A DNA stretch of 64,000 nucleotides from Peribacillus simplex (GTDB taxonomy: Bacteria; Bacillota; Bacilli; Bacillales; DSM-1321): contig NZ_FTMX01000001.1 of the NCBI RefSeq assembly GCF_900156045.1, positions 1,178,001 through 1,242,000 of the forward strand. The letters are read 5' to 3'. The translations under genes and the position numbers were made by a program. The notes beneath the pieces were generated by a model, which saw nothing but the letters and a program-made list of their open reading frames with translations, searched no databases and had not been told where the DNA came from. Below, piece after piece: positions 53,749-62,865 of the stretch; the first letter of the stretch is position 1, and each line of letters starts with the position of its first letter.

Positions 53749-54918
53749 ATGAGCAATATGAAAACGAAAAGTATCCGTGAGGAAATCAAAGAAACGATTC
53801 GAGTTTTGAGTGAAGAAGTCGGGCAACGATTCGCCGGAACAGAAGGTGAGTGGAAGGGTACAGATTATATTCACCGAAGACTTAGCGAATTAGGAGTGGA
53901 AACTGAAAAGCAAGTGTATCCTTTTGTGGGGTGGGAGCCTGAGGGAACACCTGAGCTAGAAATCCTGTCTCCAATTTCTAAAGTGTTAAAAACGGCATAT
54001 CTCCTTTTCTCTGGATCTACTCCATGTACAGGAATTAAAGGGAAGCTTACATATCATGGAATAAAAGGCTTGATTCCGGGCGTTTATGATATGCCTTGTT
54101 ACAATGTCTTAGGTGCTGAAGGGGAAATACTGGCCCAGGTTGTTGTAAATAGCGGCGGTGACCCGATTGCATTATTGAATCCAAGAGCAAAATTCCCAAT
54201 TCCTGCTGTAGTGATGAGTTATGAAGATCATCTTCATGTACAGGAGTTATTAAATGAAAATCATGACATTGAGGTATTTGTTAAGGTAGAGGGAAAAATA
54301 AAGGAATGTAAATCGGCAAACATCATTAGTCATCCATATAAATCGAAAAATACAGACGAAAAGAAAAAAGTAATTGTTTGTGGTCACTCTGATACTACGT
54401 TAAATACTCCTGGAGCCTATGATAATGGTTCAGGTATAGCAGGAATCGTTGAAGTTGCCAGAAGACTTAAAGCCGAAAATCATGATTTTCCTTTTGATGT
54501 AGATGTCATAGCATTTTCCAATGAAGAAGTTGGATTCATAGGAGCCGATTATTATGTAAATGATTTAAAAGAAAAAGGAACACTTAATGAAGTAGCAGCA
54601 GTTATCAATCTTGACCAAATTAGTGCTGGAGATAAAATATGGTCCTGGGTAGGGCCGGAAGACTTCCGCCAAAAGGTAAAAGAAAGTTTCAGAGCAGCTG
54701 GAGCTTATGATAGAGATGACTTCGAAGTTGATGTTGATACTCCTAAAGCGGGAGCAGATGAATGGATGTTCCATTTAGAAGGGATTCCAACGGCGCTCCT
54801 TATGTTCTGGAGATTGCCGGACTATCATCGTCCGACAGATACTATGGAAAAAATCGAATATGACAAAGTGGAGCTTATTATCGAGACTGTTTTCAACTTA
54901 CTCAATCGAATAGAGTAA
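53749..54918 (+). CDS. M28 family zinc aminopeptidase-like hydrolase
   Basis: A 389-residue M28 metallopeptidase. Metal and catalytic motifs: CGHSDTTLNTPGAYDNGSG (211-229, His 213 and bridging Asp 225), AFSNEEVGFIG (255-265, Glu 259/260), DQISAGD and the late DYHRPTDT histidine. No signal peptide, so cytosolic; an inserted PA-like domain lies at about 90-180. ATG 53749 is taken, after AGGGGGAT. Between a GntR regulator and an ABC importer it may cleave the imported amide or peptide conjugate. Confidence 0.87.
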   Translation: MSNMKTKSIREEIKETIRVLSEEVGQRFAGTEGEWKGTDYIHRRLSELGVETEKQVYPFVGWEPEGTPELEILSPISKVLKTAYLLFSGSTPCTGIKGKLTYHGIKGLIPGVYDMPCYNVLGAEGEILAQVVVNSGGDPIALLNPRAKFPIPAVVMSYEDHLHVQELLNENHDIEVFVKVEGKIKECKSANIISHPYKSKNTDEKKKVIVCGHSDTTLNTPGAYDNGSGIAGIVEVARRLKAENHDFPFDVDVIAFSNEEVGFIGADYYVNDLKEKGTLNEVAAVINLDQISAGDKIWSWVGPEDFRQKVKESFRAAGAYDRDDFEVDVDTPKAGADEWMFHLEGIPTALLMFWRLPDYHRPTDTMEKIEYDKVELIIETVFNLLNRIE

Positions 54919-54930
54919 AGGAGAATTCCT

Positions 54931-55773
54931 ATGTCCAAAAAAACTGTTTTTTTCCTATTGGCTCCATCCGTATTGATCTTATTAGGACTTTTTGTTATTC
55001 CTTTAATTGTTGTGCTAAATAATTCTATATTGGATGAAAGCGGAAGAATGACGTTTCAGCATTATCTTTTATATTTTAAGGATCAACACTATTTATCTAT
55101 TACCATACGATCAATAAAAATCTCCTTAATAGCTACGTTTATCACCTTGTTGGTCGGTTATTTTATCGCTTACTTCATTACCAAGTATATCAAGAGTAAG
55201 AAAATTAAGCGTATTGCCTATATCGTGATCATATCACCATTATTTACTAGTGCTGTCGTAAGGTCATTTGGATGGATGGTCATTTTAGGGAATAACGGAT
55301 TTATCAACAAAACTCTATTAGGCTCGGGTATCATCTCCCAGCCTCTAAGACTTCTGTATAATGAGACTGGTATAATAATAGGTTTGGTATATATATTGGC
55401 TCCCTTTATGATTTTATCCATTACAACGGTTTTGGAGAATATAGACAGCAGGCTGGAAGAGGCTGCGTCAGATTTAGGTTTAGGTCGTTTACAAACCTTT
55501 TTAAAGGTAACGCTTCCATTAACAGTCCCAGGAATATTGGCAGGCAGTGTGATGGTTTTTTCTTTGGCTATTAGTGCGTATGTAACGCCTGCTATGCTTT
55601 CCGGTGGAAGGATTCAATTGATAGCGACCGTTATCTATGAACAGATGATGCAGGTATTCAACTATCAGTTCGGTTCTGCGATAGCTTTTGCCGTGTTAAT
55701 TTTTAGCTTTTTGATTATTGGATTGAACCATTATTTATTAAGGTCTGACTGGATAGAGGAGGGAAGACGTTGA
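54931..55773 (+). CDS. ABC transporter permease, PotB type
   Basis: A 280-residue permease with six helices and the BPD_transp_1 coupling motif EEAASDLGLGRLQTFLKVTLPLTVPGILAGS (about 176-206). Class as for spermidine/putrescine, thiamine or 2-aminoethylphosphonate importers. Starts 12 bp after the peptidase. Its stop overlaps the TTG start of the second permease. Confidence 0.88.
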   Translation: MSKKTVFFLLAPSVLILLGLFVIPLIVVLNNSILDESGRMTFQHYLLYFKDQHYLSITIRSIKISLIATFITLLVGYFIAYFITKYIKSKKIKRIAYIVIISPLFTSAVVRSFGWMVILGNNGFINKTLLGSGIISQPLRLLYNETGIIIGLVYILAPFMILSITTVLENIDSRLEEAASDLGLGRLQTFLKVTLPLTVPGILAGSVMVFSLAISAYVTPAMLSGGRIQLIATVIYEQMMQVFNYQFGSAIAFAVLIFSFLIIGLNHYLLRSDWIEEGRR

Positions 55774-56558
55774 TCTCAAAAGTGGTTATGTGGACAATAG
55801 GTGGCTTCCTGCTTTTATTTCTGGCCTTCCCATTATTGGTTTTGATTAATGTTTCGTTTACCGAACTAAATTATTTAAGTTTTCCTGGACAAGGGTTTAC
55901 TTTGAAATGGTATCAAAAGCTTTTTGAGGATATATCGTACGTAGAGTCCTTCATATATAGTTTTAAACTATCGGGATTTGCTACTCTAGGTGCGATACTA
56001 ATTGGTATTCCAGCCTCATATGGTTTGGCAAGGAGTCATTTTAAAGGCAAGGGGATTGTGATGAGTCTTATCTCATCCCCTCTCTTGCTCCCTCAAATCT
56101 TCTTAGGCTTGGCACTGCTTCAGTTTTTTTACTACTTTACTAATAGCCCACAGAATTTTTTAACCCTAGTGTTAGGTCATATCATCATTACATTGCCTTA
56201 TGTAGTTCGGACGTGTGTTAATAGCTTTCTGGGGATAAGCCCATATATTGAAGAAGCAGGAAGGGATTTAGGTGCGGGTGCATTGAAAACCTTTTTCATC
56301 ATTACATTGCCACAGATGAAGTCTAGCATTATCGCAGGAACACTCTTTTCCTTTGCGGTTTCGTGGGTAAATGTTGAAGTTACGATTTTCTTGACCTCTG
56401 CTGATCAGATGGCACTTCCGGTTAAAATGTTTAATTATGTTCAGTACAACATCGATCCAATGATAGCTGCTGTCTCAGCCGTGACGATTTATATTGCATT
56501 TTTCTTAATTCTTGTCATTGATATGTTAGTAGGCATTGAGAATGTTGCTTCAAAATAA
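55770..56558 (+). CDS. ABC transporter permease, PotC type
   Basis: A 262-residue, six-helix permease with coupling motif EEAGRDLGAGALKTFFIITLPQMKSSIIAGT (about 164-194). It begins with TTG in the overlap TTGA with the preceding gene, with GAGGAGGGA upstream. Forms the heterodimeric channel with the PotB-type protein. Confidence 0.88.
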   Translation: MISKVVMWTIGGFLLLFLAFPLLVLINVSFTELNYLSFPGQGFTLKWYQKLFEDISYVESFIYSFKLSGFATLGAILIGIPASYGLARSHFKGKGIVMSLISSPLLLPQIFLGLALLQFFYYFTNSPQNFLTLVLGHIIITLPYVVRTCVNSFLGISPYIEEAGRDLGAGALKTFFIITLPQMKSSIIAGTLFSFAVSWVNVEVTIFLTSADQMALPVKMFNYVQYNIDPMIAAVSAVTIYIAFFLILVIDMLVGIENVASK

Positions 56559-56581
56559 AACATGAGACTAGGGGATGTTCT

Positions 56582-57664
56582 ATGAAGAAGTTAAGTGTTT
56601 ATACCATTTTGTTGGCAATTATTTTAGTAGCTGCTACCGGTTGTGGAAAGCCCATTCAACCAAAAAGTGGGGCGACAGAAGCCAATTCAGATGTACAAGA
56701 ACAAGAAATATCCATTGCCATTTTCGGTGGTGATTGGGGTGAAACTATTAAGAAGAATATCATTCAACCTTTTGAAAAGGAGACTGGTATCAAGGTGAAA
56801 ATCATTGAAGGCAATTCAACGGCAACTTTTTCCCGTCTATTACAGGAAAACGGGGCGCCTACCATTGATTTAGCCTTAATGGATTCTGGGATTTCTGAAC
56901 TAGCCCACGAAAAAGGAATTGTTGAAAATATTGATATTAGTAAACTCAAAGAAAACGCTGCCCTTCTGCCAGAAGCATATCAAGGTAATGGTGAAGAAGT
57001 ATATGGAGTGGCACTAGGGTATTGGGGACTAGGGATTGTATATAACAAGGACGTAATTAAAAACCCACCAAGGTCGTGGAAAGATCTTTGGAAGGAAGAG
57101 TATAAAGGAAAAATAACGGTCCCAACACCTGCTACTACCGGAGGGCTTCCTTTATTGGTACAAGTTTCTGAGCTTGAAAGAGAAGCAAAAGGGAAAGTGG
57201 AAAAAGGGTTTCGGAAAATGAAGGAATTAGAAGTAGTAGCATATTTCGATGGTTCTGGAACAGCCACTAATCTATATCAAAGCGGGGAAGCATCAGTTGG
57301 AGCCCACTACGGAGGACCTACATATGTAATGCAAGACCAGGGTCAACCGATTGAATTTGTTGTACCGAAAGAAGGCGTTTTAGGTGCAGGTAGCTTTTGG
57401 CATGTTGTGAAAGGCTCGAAAAAGTCTGAGCAGGTTTATTCTTTCTTAAACTATGCTACTACTAAGATTGCTCAGGAAGGCATTGCAAGTGATTTATATT
57501 TGGCACCAGTTCATAAGGATGTAGAATTAGATGAAAAAACGCTTGAAAGGATGCCATATGGCAAAAACGGCACCTTAAAGGATATGAACATGCCTGATTA
57601 TAATCTCATAAACCAGCATCGAGATGAGTGGACCGAGTTATGGAACAGGGAAATCGGAAATTAA
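56582..57664 (+). CDS. ABC transporter substrate-binding lipoprotein, PotD/PBP2 type
   Basis: A 360-residue lipoprotein. Signal peptide with lipobox ATGC (Cys 21) is followed by a type 2 periplasmic-binding fold (ISIAIFGGDWGETIKKNIIQPFEKETGIKVKI ... AHYGGPTYVMQDQGQPIEFVVPKEG), similar to PotD and related amine or phosphonate binders. Anchored outside the membrane, it captures the substrate. The binding pocket cannot be resolved to a single ligand from sequence. Confidence 0.88.
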   Translation: MKKLSVYTILLAIILVAATGCGKPIQPKSGATEANSDVQEQEISIAIFGGDWGETIKKNIIQPFEKETGIKVKIIEGNSTATFSRLLQENGAPTIDLALMDSGISELAHEKGIVENIDISKLKENAALLPEAYQGNGEEVYGVALGYWGLGIVYNKDVIKNPPRSWKDLWKEEYKGKITVPTPATTGGLPLLVQVSELEREAKGKVEKGFRKMKELEVVAYFDGSGTATNLYQSGEASVGAHYGGPTYVMQDQGQPIEFVVPKEGVLGAGSFWHVVKGSKKSEQVYSFLNYATTKIAQEGIASDLYLAPVHKDVELDEKTLERMPYGKNGTLKDMNMPDYNLINQHRDEWTELWNREIGN

Positions 57665-57677
57665 GGAGGTTTCAATC

Positions 57678-58760
57678 ATGTCAGTGGTTCCGATTGTAGA
57701 AAACAATATAGCACATGTAGCCGATGAAAAAGTCAGCATTATTGAGTTAAATAGTATTACTAAGAAATATAGCCAAGCGATAGCTGTAGAGAACATTTCC
57801 ATTAATATAAAGGAGGGTGAGTTCCTCTCGCTTCTGGGGCCAAGCGGATGTGGGAAAACCACTACGCTTAGAATGATTGGCGGTTTTGAGCTTCCAAATC
57901 AAGGCAGTATAAAGATCGATGGAAAAGAAGCCGGGAATTTGCCACCCAACCAGCGTCCGGTTAATACGGTCTTTCAAAACTATGCTTTGTTTCCTCATTT
58001 AAGCATTTACAATAATATTGCTTTTGGATTAAAGCAAAAAAAAATATCCAAGGCGCAAATTGCAAGGGATACAACCGAAATTGTCGAAATTATGGGGTTG
58101 CAGCAACACAAGGATAAATATCCAAGGCAGCTTTCAGGTGGGCAGCAGCAAAGGGTTGCACTTGCAAGAGCTCTGGTCAACAAGCCAAGAGTGCTCCTTC
58201 TGGATGAACCACTAGGAGCACTAGATTTAAAGCTAAGAAAAAAGATGCAGTTTGAATTAAAAAAACTTCATGAACAATTCGAAATCACGTTCATATATGT
58301 CACTCATGATCAAGAAGAAGCATTAATCATGTCTGATCGAATTGCTGTTATGAACCAAGGCAGAATCGAACAAATTGACACGCCTCAGCAAATCTATAAC
58401 AATCCAAAAACTCTTTTTGTTGCCGACTTTATTGGGGAAACCAATGTAATAGATGTGGAATTATTAGAAAGCCAGAATAGAGAAAATCTATTAAAAGAGT
58501 TTTCGCAAGTTAAGAATTCAGGTAAAAAGCTTGTAATAAGACCAGAACACTTAAACATTACCCAAAGTCGTTTTCAGCCTAATCGAATTACGTTTGAGGC
58601 TAAATTAAAAAAAGTCCATTTTGTTGGTTCAAAAAGAGTGGTCGAGTGTGTATCAGGCTCTCAGGAGATTGTTGTTAACCTATCTGATGAGGAGCAAATG
58701 GATCATCTAGGTGAGAGTATTTGCTTAAGTGCTAGGAAAGACTTGGTGAAAATACTATAA
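57678..58760 (+). CDS. ABC transporter ATP-binding protein, PotA type
   Basis: A 360-residue ATPase: Walker A GPSGCGKTT (54-62), Q-loop, signature LSGGQQQRVALARAL (about 155), Walker B VLLLDEPLGALD (about 174) and a C-terminal TOBE-like regulatory region from about 270. ATG 57678 has AAGGAGG at eight bases; the longer frame would begin inside the binding-protein gene. Energises the two permeases. A terminator closes the operon. Confidence 0.9.
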   Translation: MSVVPIVENNIAHVADEKVSIIELNSITKKYSQAIAVENISINIKEGEFLSLLGPSGCGKTTTLRMIGGFELPNQGSIKIDGKEAGNLPPNQRPVNTVFQNYALFPHLSIYNNIAFGLKQKKISKAQIARDTTEIVEIMGLQQHKDKYPRQLSGGQQQRVALARALVNKPRVLLLDEPLGALDLKLRKKMQFELKKLHEQFEITFIYVTHDQEEALIMSDRIAVMNQGRIEQIDTPQQIYNNPKTLFVADFIGETNVIDVELLESQNRENLLKEFSQVKNSGKKLVIRPEHLNITQSRFQPNRITFEAKLKKVHFVGSKRVVECVSGSQEIVVNLSDEEQMDHLGESICLSARKDLVKIL

Positions 58761-58768
58761 TATGTTGG

Positions 58769-58806
58769 AAAGCTCTGTTAAAGGTAACTTTACAGAGCTT
58801 TTTTTC
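58769..58806 (+). terminator. Terminator of the ABC transporter operon
   Basis: AAGCTCTGTTAAAG pairs with CTTTACAGAGCTT with one bulge around GTAA, then TTTTTTT. Confidence 0.9.
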
Positions 58807-59290
58807 ATTCAAGTAACTGGACAGCTGCGCAAACTCTTTACCGAAATTTAGCATTCATTACATGCGTTCCCGGAACAGTTCAGTTAAAACGAAGTCATAT
58901 CTAACCGATTGTGATAAACGGATTAGGTGAAGATGATCAAGAAGCTAAAAATTTTATGTAGATAATAAGAGTCTAGAAAAGAAAAAACATGTGGGTAACC
59001 TAATTCATCCTTAATTAATCATTGAGTTTACTATATAAAGTCAATCAAAACATTAGGGGGGGGGGGTTATACATAATCTTTTGGGGGAATTATTATTATT
59101 TGAATAATGAAGAACCGAAGGAGAGAAAATAGGAATGCCCAACTATACCTGCACCTTTTGATTTCTGAATTGTTTTAATGCTTTCATCTCTAAAATGACC
59201 CTTCGGTTTTTAAATTGGCGTGAAAAAAATGAATAAACAATCATATAAAGCCCATTCTATATACAAGAATGATAAAAAGGAGATTACATC
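58807..59290. other. Gene-free region with G11 tract and distant inverted repeat
   Basis: No supported gene. Visible items: an 11-base G run at 59056-59066, and AACCGAAGG (59113-59121) with its complement CCTTCGGTT (59200-59208) 78 bases apart, followed by TTTAAA. The latter could close a structured transcript, but there is no promoter evidence. Confidence 0.45.
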
Positions 59291-59518
59291 GTGAAGCCAT
59301 ATGAAATAAAAAATATGATTATTGATGACGAGTTTAATGGTGAAGAATCGGTTACAGCTGATTTTACTCACAATGATAAAGATTATAGCATCACTTTTAA
59401 AAAAGAAGATCTTGAAATAATTAATACATGGGTTTTTGAGGATGGTTCATCTCTTCCAGCAAATTTATCAGGTACTATCATTGAATCAATAAGGGAAGAT
59501 ATTAAAAAGATAATCTAG
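59291..59518 (+). CDS. Small protein of unknown function
   Basis: A 75-residue protein starting at GTG eight bases after AAAAAGGAG. Predicted mix of strands and helices (ESVTADFTHNDKDYSITFKKEDLEIINTWVFEDGSSLPANLSG), acidic, no membrane segment. I recognise no family. Codon use and ribosome site support it as real. Confidence 0.6.
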   Translation: MKPYEIKNMIIDDEFNGEESVTADFTHNDKDYSITFKKEDLEIINTWVFEDGSSLPANLSGTIIESIREDIKKII

Positions 59519-59867
59519 TCATTTGTACTAGATCTTTTTTATGGTCATTTTCTTAATCAAAGAAAAATTTAGACCTTGTTTAATATTGATGATAAAAGAT
59601 AATGAAGAATTATGCTTGTGTGCAATACCAATAAGAGTGATAAGGCATATATATGTTTACTTCTGAAAACTATCGTGGGCAAGGAATCTTAACTGTTTTG
59701 TTATCTAAATTAGTCGATGTAGCTAATAGGTATTTGAAAAAGAGGGCTTTATGAACATAAGAAAAGCCCTTAAGAAAAAAGGGCTTTTTCGAAGTGACCC
59801 ATTAAGGTAACTAACTAAAATTTCTCTTGAGGATCTTTAATTTTAGAAATAAGATGCGAAAGTCATT
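59519..59867. other. Intergenic region before fabF 3' end
   Basis: About 350 bp. Apart from the terminator at 59762-59790 it has a sequence AAAAAGAGGGCTTT at 59738 that repeats part of that hairpin's stem. No gene is seen. Confidence 0.5.
59762..59790. terminator. Terminator in convergent region
   Basis: AAAAGCCCTT pairs with AAGGGCTTTT around an AAGAAAA-type loop; T and A tracts on both sides allow use in either direction, including for fabF. Confidence 0.85.
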
Positions 59868-61103
59868 TCACTCATATTTTTTTAAAACGATTGCTGCATT
59901 ATGACCTCCAAAACCAAATGAATTGGATAGTCCAGTATTTATTTCCACTTTTCGGGCAATTCCCGGTACATAATCTAAATCACATAATGAGTCAGGCTTT
60001 TCTAAGTTGATCGTCGGAGGAATAATTCCTTCCTTTAAACTTTTTGCCAAAGCAATTGCTTCCACGCCTCCAGCTGCTCCTAACATGTGACCAAGCATGG
60101 ATTTATTAGCTGTTATTGGGATTTGATAAGCTTTTGATTCAAATAGTTTTTTAATTGCCAGTGTCTCAGAACGATCTCCAACTTCTGTACTTGTTGCATG
60201 AGCGCTAATAACATCAATCTCTTCAGGAGAAATCTTTGCGTTTTTCAAAGCCATTTTCATTGCAAGATAGGCTCCTTTACCTTCTGGGTGTGTAGCGACC
60301 ATATGATAGGCATCAGAACTTGCACCATACCCAATGACTTCAGCATAAATTTTTGCGTCTCTACGCAAAGCGTGAGACAAAGATTCCAAGATTAAAATTC
60401 CTGCTCCTTCTGACATGACAAATCCATCTCGATTTACATCAAAAGGACGGCTAGCTTTAGTTGGATTATCATTTCTCGTTGATAATGCTGTAGCATTACC
60501 AAAACTAGCTAAAGATAAATCTGTTATAGCTGCCTCTGCTCCTCCTGCAAAAACGGCATCAGCTTCTCCAAAGCGAATAAGTCTGAATGCTTCACCAATA
60601 GCTGTATTACCGATCGCACAAGCAGAAACAGGTGACATAGTAGGTCCCATTGCATTCCACTTAATACTAATTTGAGCCGCGGCAGCATTTGAAATCATGG
60701 CTGGTACCAGGGTTGGACTGACTCTTCTTGGACCTTTTTCTCGAAGAGTATCCACATTATCAATCAATGTCTCAATTCCTCCTATCCCCGAACCAACATA
60801 TACGCCAAGTCTTTCCAGATTGATATCATCAATATCTAAATAAGAATCAGTCCAAGCTTGTTCAGCAGCAGCCAAAGCAAATTGAGTAAAACGATCTAGA
60901 CGTCGCGCTTCATTTTTTCCTAAGATATCATCTGCATTAAAATCACGAATAATTCCTGCAATTTTTGCTTTATGATTGCTTACGTCAAATGTATCAATAG
61001 AGGAAATGCCAGACTTCCCTTCAGTCAGATTCCTCCAAAATTTTTCTACGTTGTTTCCAATAGGAGAGATTACTCCCATTCCTGTAATAACGACTCTTTC
61101 CAT
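59868..61103 (-). CDS. fabF: Beta-ketoacyl-ACP synthase II
   Basis: A 411-residue thiolase-fold condensing enzyme that elongates acyl-ACP with malonyl-ACP. Nucleophile Cys 162 in SACAIGNTAIG (family normally SACATGTNAIG), active-site His in SAHATSTEVGD (about 302) and KSMLGHMLGAAGG (about 339), and NSFGFGGHNA at the C-terminus. GGAGTG precedes the ATG. The changed residues after Cys and its isolation from other fab genes suggest an extra or specialised FabF rather than the main housekeeping copy; that is inference. Confidence 0.9.
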   Translation of the reverse strand: MERVVITGMGVISPIGNNVEKFWRNLTEGKSGISSIDTFDVSNHKAKIAGIIRDFNADDILGKNEARRLDRFTQFALAAAEQAWTDSYLDIDDINLERLGVYVGSGIGGIETLIDNVDTLREKGPRRVSPTLVPAMISNAAAAQISIKWNAMGPTMSPVSACAIGNTAIGEAFRLIRFGEADAVFAGGAEAAITDLSLASFGNATALSTRNDNPTKASRPFDVNRDGFVMSEGAGILILESLSHALRRDAKIYAEVIGYGASSDAYHMVATHPEGKGAYLAMKMALKNAKISPEEIDVISAHATSTEVGDRSETLAIKKLFESKAYQIPITANKSMLGHMLGAAGGVEAIALAKSLKEGIIPPTINLEKPDSLCDLDYVPGIARKVEINTGLSNSFGFGGHNAAIVLKKYE

Positions 61104-61135
61104 TTTTCATCACTCCAAATGAATAGTATACTTGT

Positions 61136-61186
61136 ATTATACTTCGAGGTTATCCTATTACAAGTAAGCGTTTATCCTGGTATAAT
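61136..61186. promoter_or_regulatory. Divergent overlapping promoters of fabF and the XRE regulator
   Basis: Plus strand: TTACAA (61158-61163), 17-bp spacer, TATAAT (61181-61186) for the regulator. Minus strand: TTGTAA on the same six bases, 16-bp spacer, TATAAT (61141-61136) for fabF. The -35 hexamers coincide. ACTTGTA (61130-61136) and TACAAGT (61159-61165) form an inverted repeat across them, a candidate operator. Confidence 0.75.
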
Positions 61187-61223
61187 AACTACCCGGTTAA
61201 ATGTTATGATGGAGGATTTAGAA

Positions 61224-62078
61224 ATGAATGATAAAACCAGACTTGAAGCTTTGTCTTCATTTTTGAAAACGAAGCGATCCCAAATTAAGCCTGAATCTAT
61301 AGGTATACCTGCTGGTACTCGGAGAAGAACACCTGGCTTACGAAGAGAAGAAGTTGCACAGTTGGCGGGAGTCAGTACTACTTGGTATACGTGGCTAGAG
61401 CAAGGTCGGGATATAAAGGTCTCCACAAGCGTATTGGATTGCATATCTACAGCTCTGCAATTAAATAATGATGAACGGGAGTATCTATATGATTTAGCTT
61501 TAGAAGTGAAATCATCCATTATTCATCGAAAGAAGGATCAGCCAAAACTTAGTCCTTCTTTGGAAAGAATTTTAGCTGAGTTAACGTATTGCCCTACTAT
61601 CATTACAGATCGACATTGTCATATTGTAGGCTGGAACGATGCTGCCGCTCATGTATTTTTAGATTTTGAACAACTCCCGGATGACCAACGAAATTTGATC
61701 CAACTAGTATTTACAAGAAAAGAATTAAAATCATTAGCTGTGAATTGGGAGCATTTTGTTAAAGGATTTCTTTCCATTTTTCGTGCCTATTATGGTCACT
61801 ACTTAGGGGATGAATGGTATAACCTTTTTATTAAAGAAATGAGTGATTCTCACCCGGAATTTCAATCTTTATGGCAAGAAAGTCAAGTGAGCAAAGCTCC
61901 AGAAATGATGATTGAATTTAGACATGCCAAAGCCGGAAAGATGCTGTTCAATTTAACGTCTCTCCAAGTCCAGGGGGACATGGACTTAAGGTGCAGTATC
62001 TATACACCAGTAGAGGGAACGGCTACAGAAGATAAATTAAAACGATTAATGAAAAAAATATCCATTGAAAGTTCATAA
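61224..62078 (+). CDS. XRE-family regulator with MmyB-type ligand-binding domain
   Basis: A 284-residue regulator. The N-terminal HTH (LSSFLKTKRSQIKPESIGIP ... RRRTPGLRREEVAQLAGVSTTWYTWLEQGRDIKVSTSVLDCISTALQL, about 9-80) carries the RRTPGLRREEVAQLAGVS signature of MmyB-like proteins; the rest is the MmyB/MltR ligand domain (ILAELTYCPTIITDRHCHIVGWNDAA). A structure from this family held a fatty acid, fitting control of the divergent fabF. The ATG at 61224 has GGAGG eight bases upstream; the longer frame overlaps fabF. Confidence 0.85.
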   Translation: MNDKTRLEALSSFLKTKRSQIKPESIGIPAGTRRRTPGLRREEVAQLAGVSTTWYTWLEQGRDIKVSTSVLDCISTALQLNNDEREYLYDLALEVKSSIIHRKKDQPKLSPSLERILAELTYCPTIITDRHCHIVGWNDAAAHVFLDFEQLPDDQRNLIQLVFTRKELKSLAVNWEHFVKGFLSIFRAYYGHYLGDEWYNLFIKEMSDSHPEFQSLWQESQVSKAPEMMIEFRHAKAGKMLFNLTSLQVQGDMDLRCSIYTPVEGTATEDKLKRLMKKISIESS

Positions 62079-62504
62079 ATTGCATATTCACACCTTACCC
62101 AAACTGATCAACAATTAGTAAAGCCCTTTTTGCCTATTAATCTTTAGGACAAGTTTTATCATCCAGCTTGAAATCCCCTATCTTCGCCGAAGTAAAGCAG
62201 TCATTTCATGCTTTTCCGGGATAATTTAAATTTGGTAATAAAAACCGGAATTTTTCAATACTCTGTTTAAATCTTCCGCTTCATTTTCCTCGTTGATACA
62301 TCAATGTTTATAGAGGGAGGTTAGTAGAAGAGGGATTTAAAACATAATCATACTTAGATTCTGTTTTGAAAAAAATTGAGATCGGACTGGAAGGGCTTTT
62401 GTAATCTCTCAGAATTACCAATAATATTCTGGATTGTTTGGCGGCAAAAAGGAAAGAGGCAAACATATTTTTCCACAACTTCATGGGGATATATGGATAT
62501 GCGA
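62079..62504. other. Gene-free region
   Basis: About 430 bp with several A/T-rich inverted stretches but no supported gene, RNA or mobile element end. A 19-base string at 62313-62331 is nearly the same as one at 13768-13786. Confidence 0.45.
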
Positions 62505-62537
62505 AAAGGTACACTTTAAACTGAGTGCACCTTTTTG
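62505..62537 (-). terminator. Terminator of the P450/fragment transcript
   Basis: AAAAGGT-ACACT pairs imperfectly with AGTGC-ACCTTTT; on the minus strand it ends with TTTTCGC. It lies directly after the fragment gene's stop codon. Confidence 0.65.
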
Positions 62538-62539
62538 TT

Positions 62540-62857
62540 TTATGAATTATATATTTCTCTGTTCATATTCACAATATCTTTACTTGAGAGGGGGTTGAGG
62601 TTATAAGCTGATAACTTCTCTATTACCTTATCCCGTAGGAATGGGGCTTTTTCTTTATATGCTTTTTCCAATGCTTTTGTTAGTTCTGTGCAGTATGCAG
62701 GAGTTCCTGGCTGTTGTCTCCACGAATCACTTAAAGGACCACTATCTAATGTGTCGAAGCCTAGCTGGTTTACTTCAAAAACTAGGGTTGATGCGGCAGT
62801 CTTTTTTATGGAACTAAGGGGGATCTTCTCTAGGTGTAGAGTGACAATTTTGTTCAT
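62540..62857 (-). pseudogene. C-terminal remnant of F420-dependent NADP reductase-like gene
   Basis: A 105-residue frame whose central part, VNQLGFDTLDSGPLSDSWRQQPGTPAYCTELTKAL, matches the C-terminal domain of NADPH-dependent F420 reductase/NADP oxidoreductase proteins. The N-terminal Rossmann domain (GxGxxG), about 130 residues in intact members, is absent. An AAAGGAAT ribosome site and ATG lie in front, so it may still be translated. It begins eight bases after the P450 stop, suggesting a deletion joined it to the P450 transcript. Confidence 0.65.
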
Positions 62858-62865
62858 TAATTCCT

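Noticed and set aside
59113..59208. Inverted repeat AACCGAAGG/CCTTCGGTT as a small RNA gene
   Set aside because: 78 bases between arms and no promoter; not enough to call an RNA.
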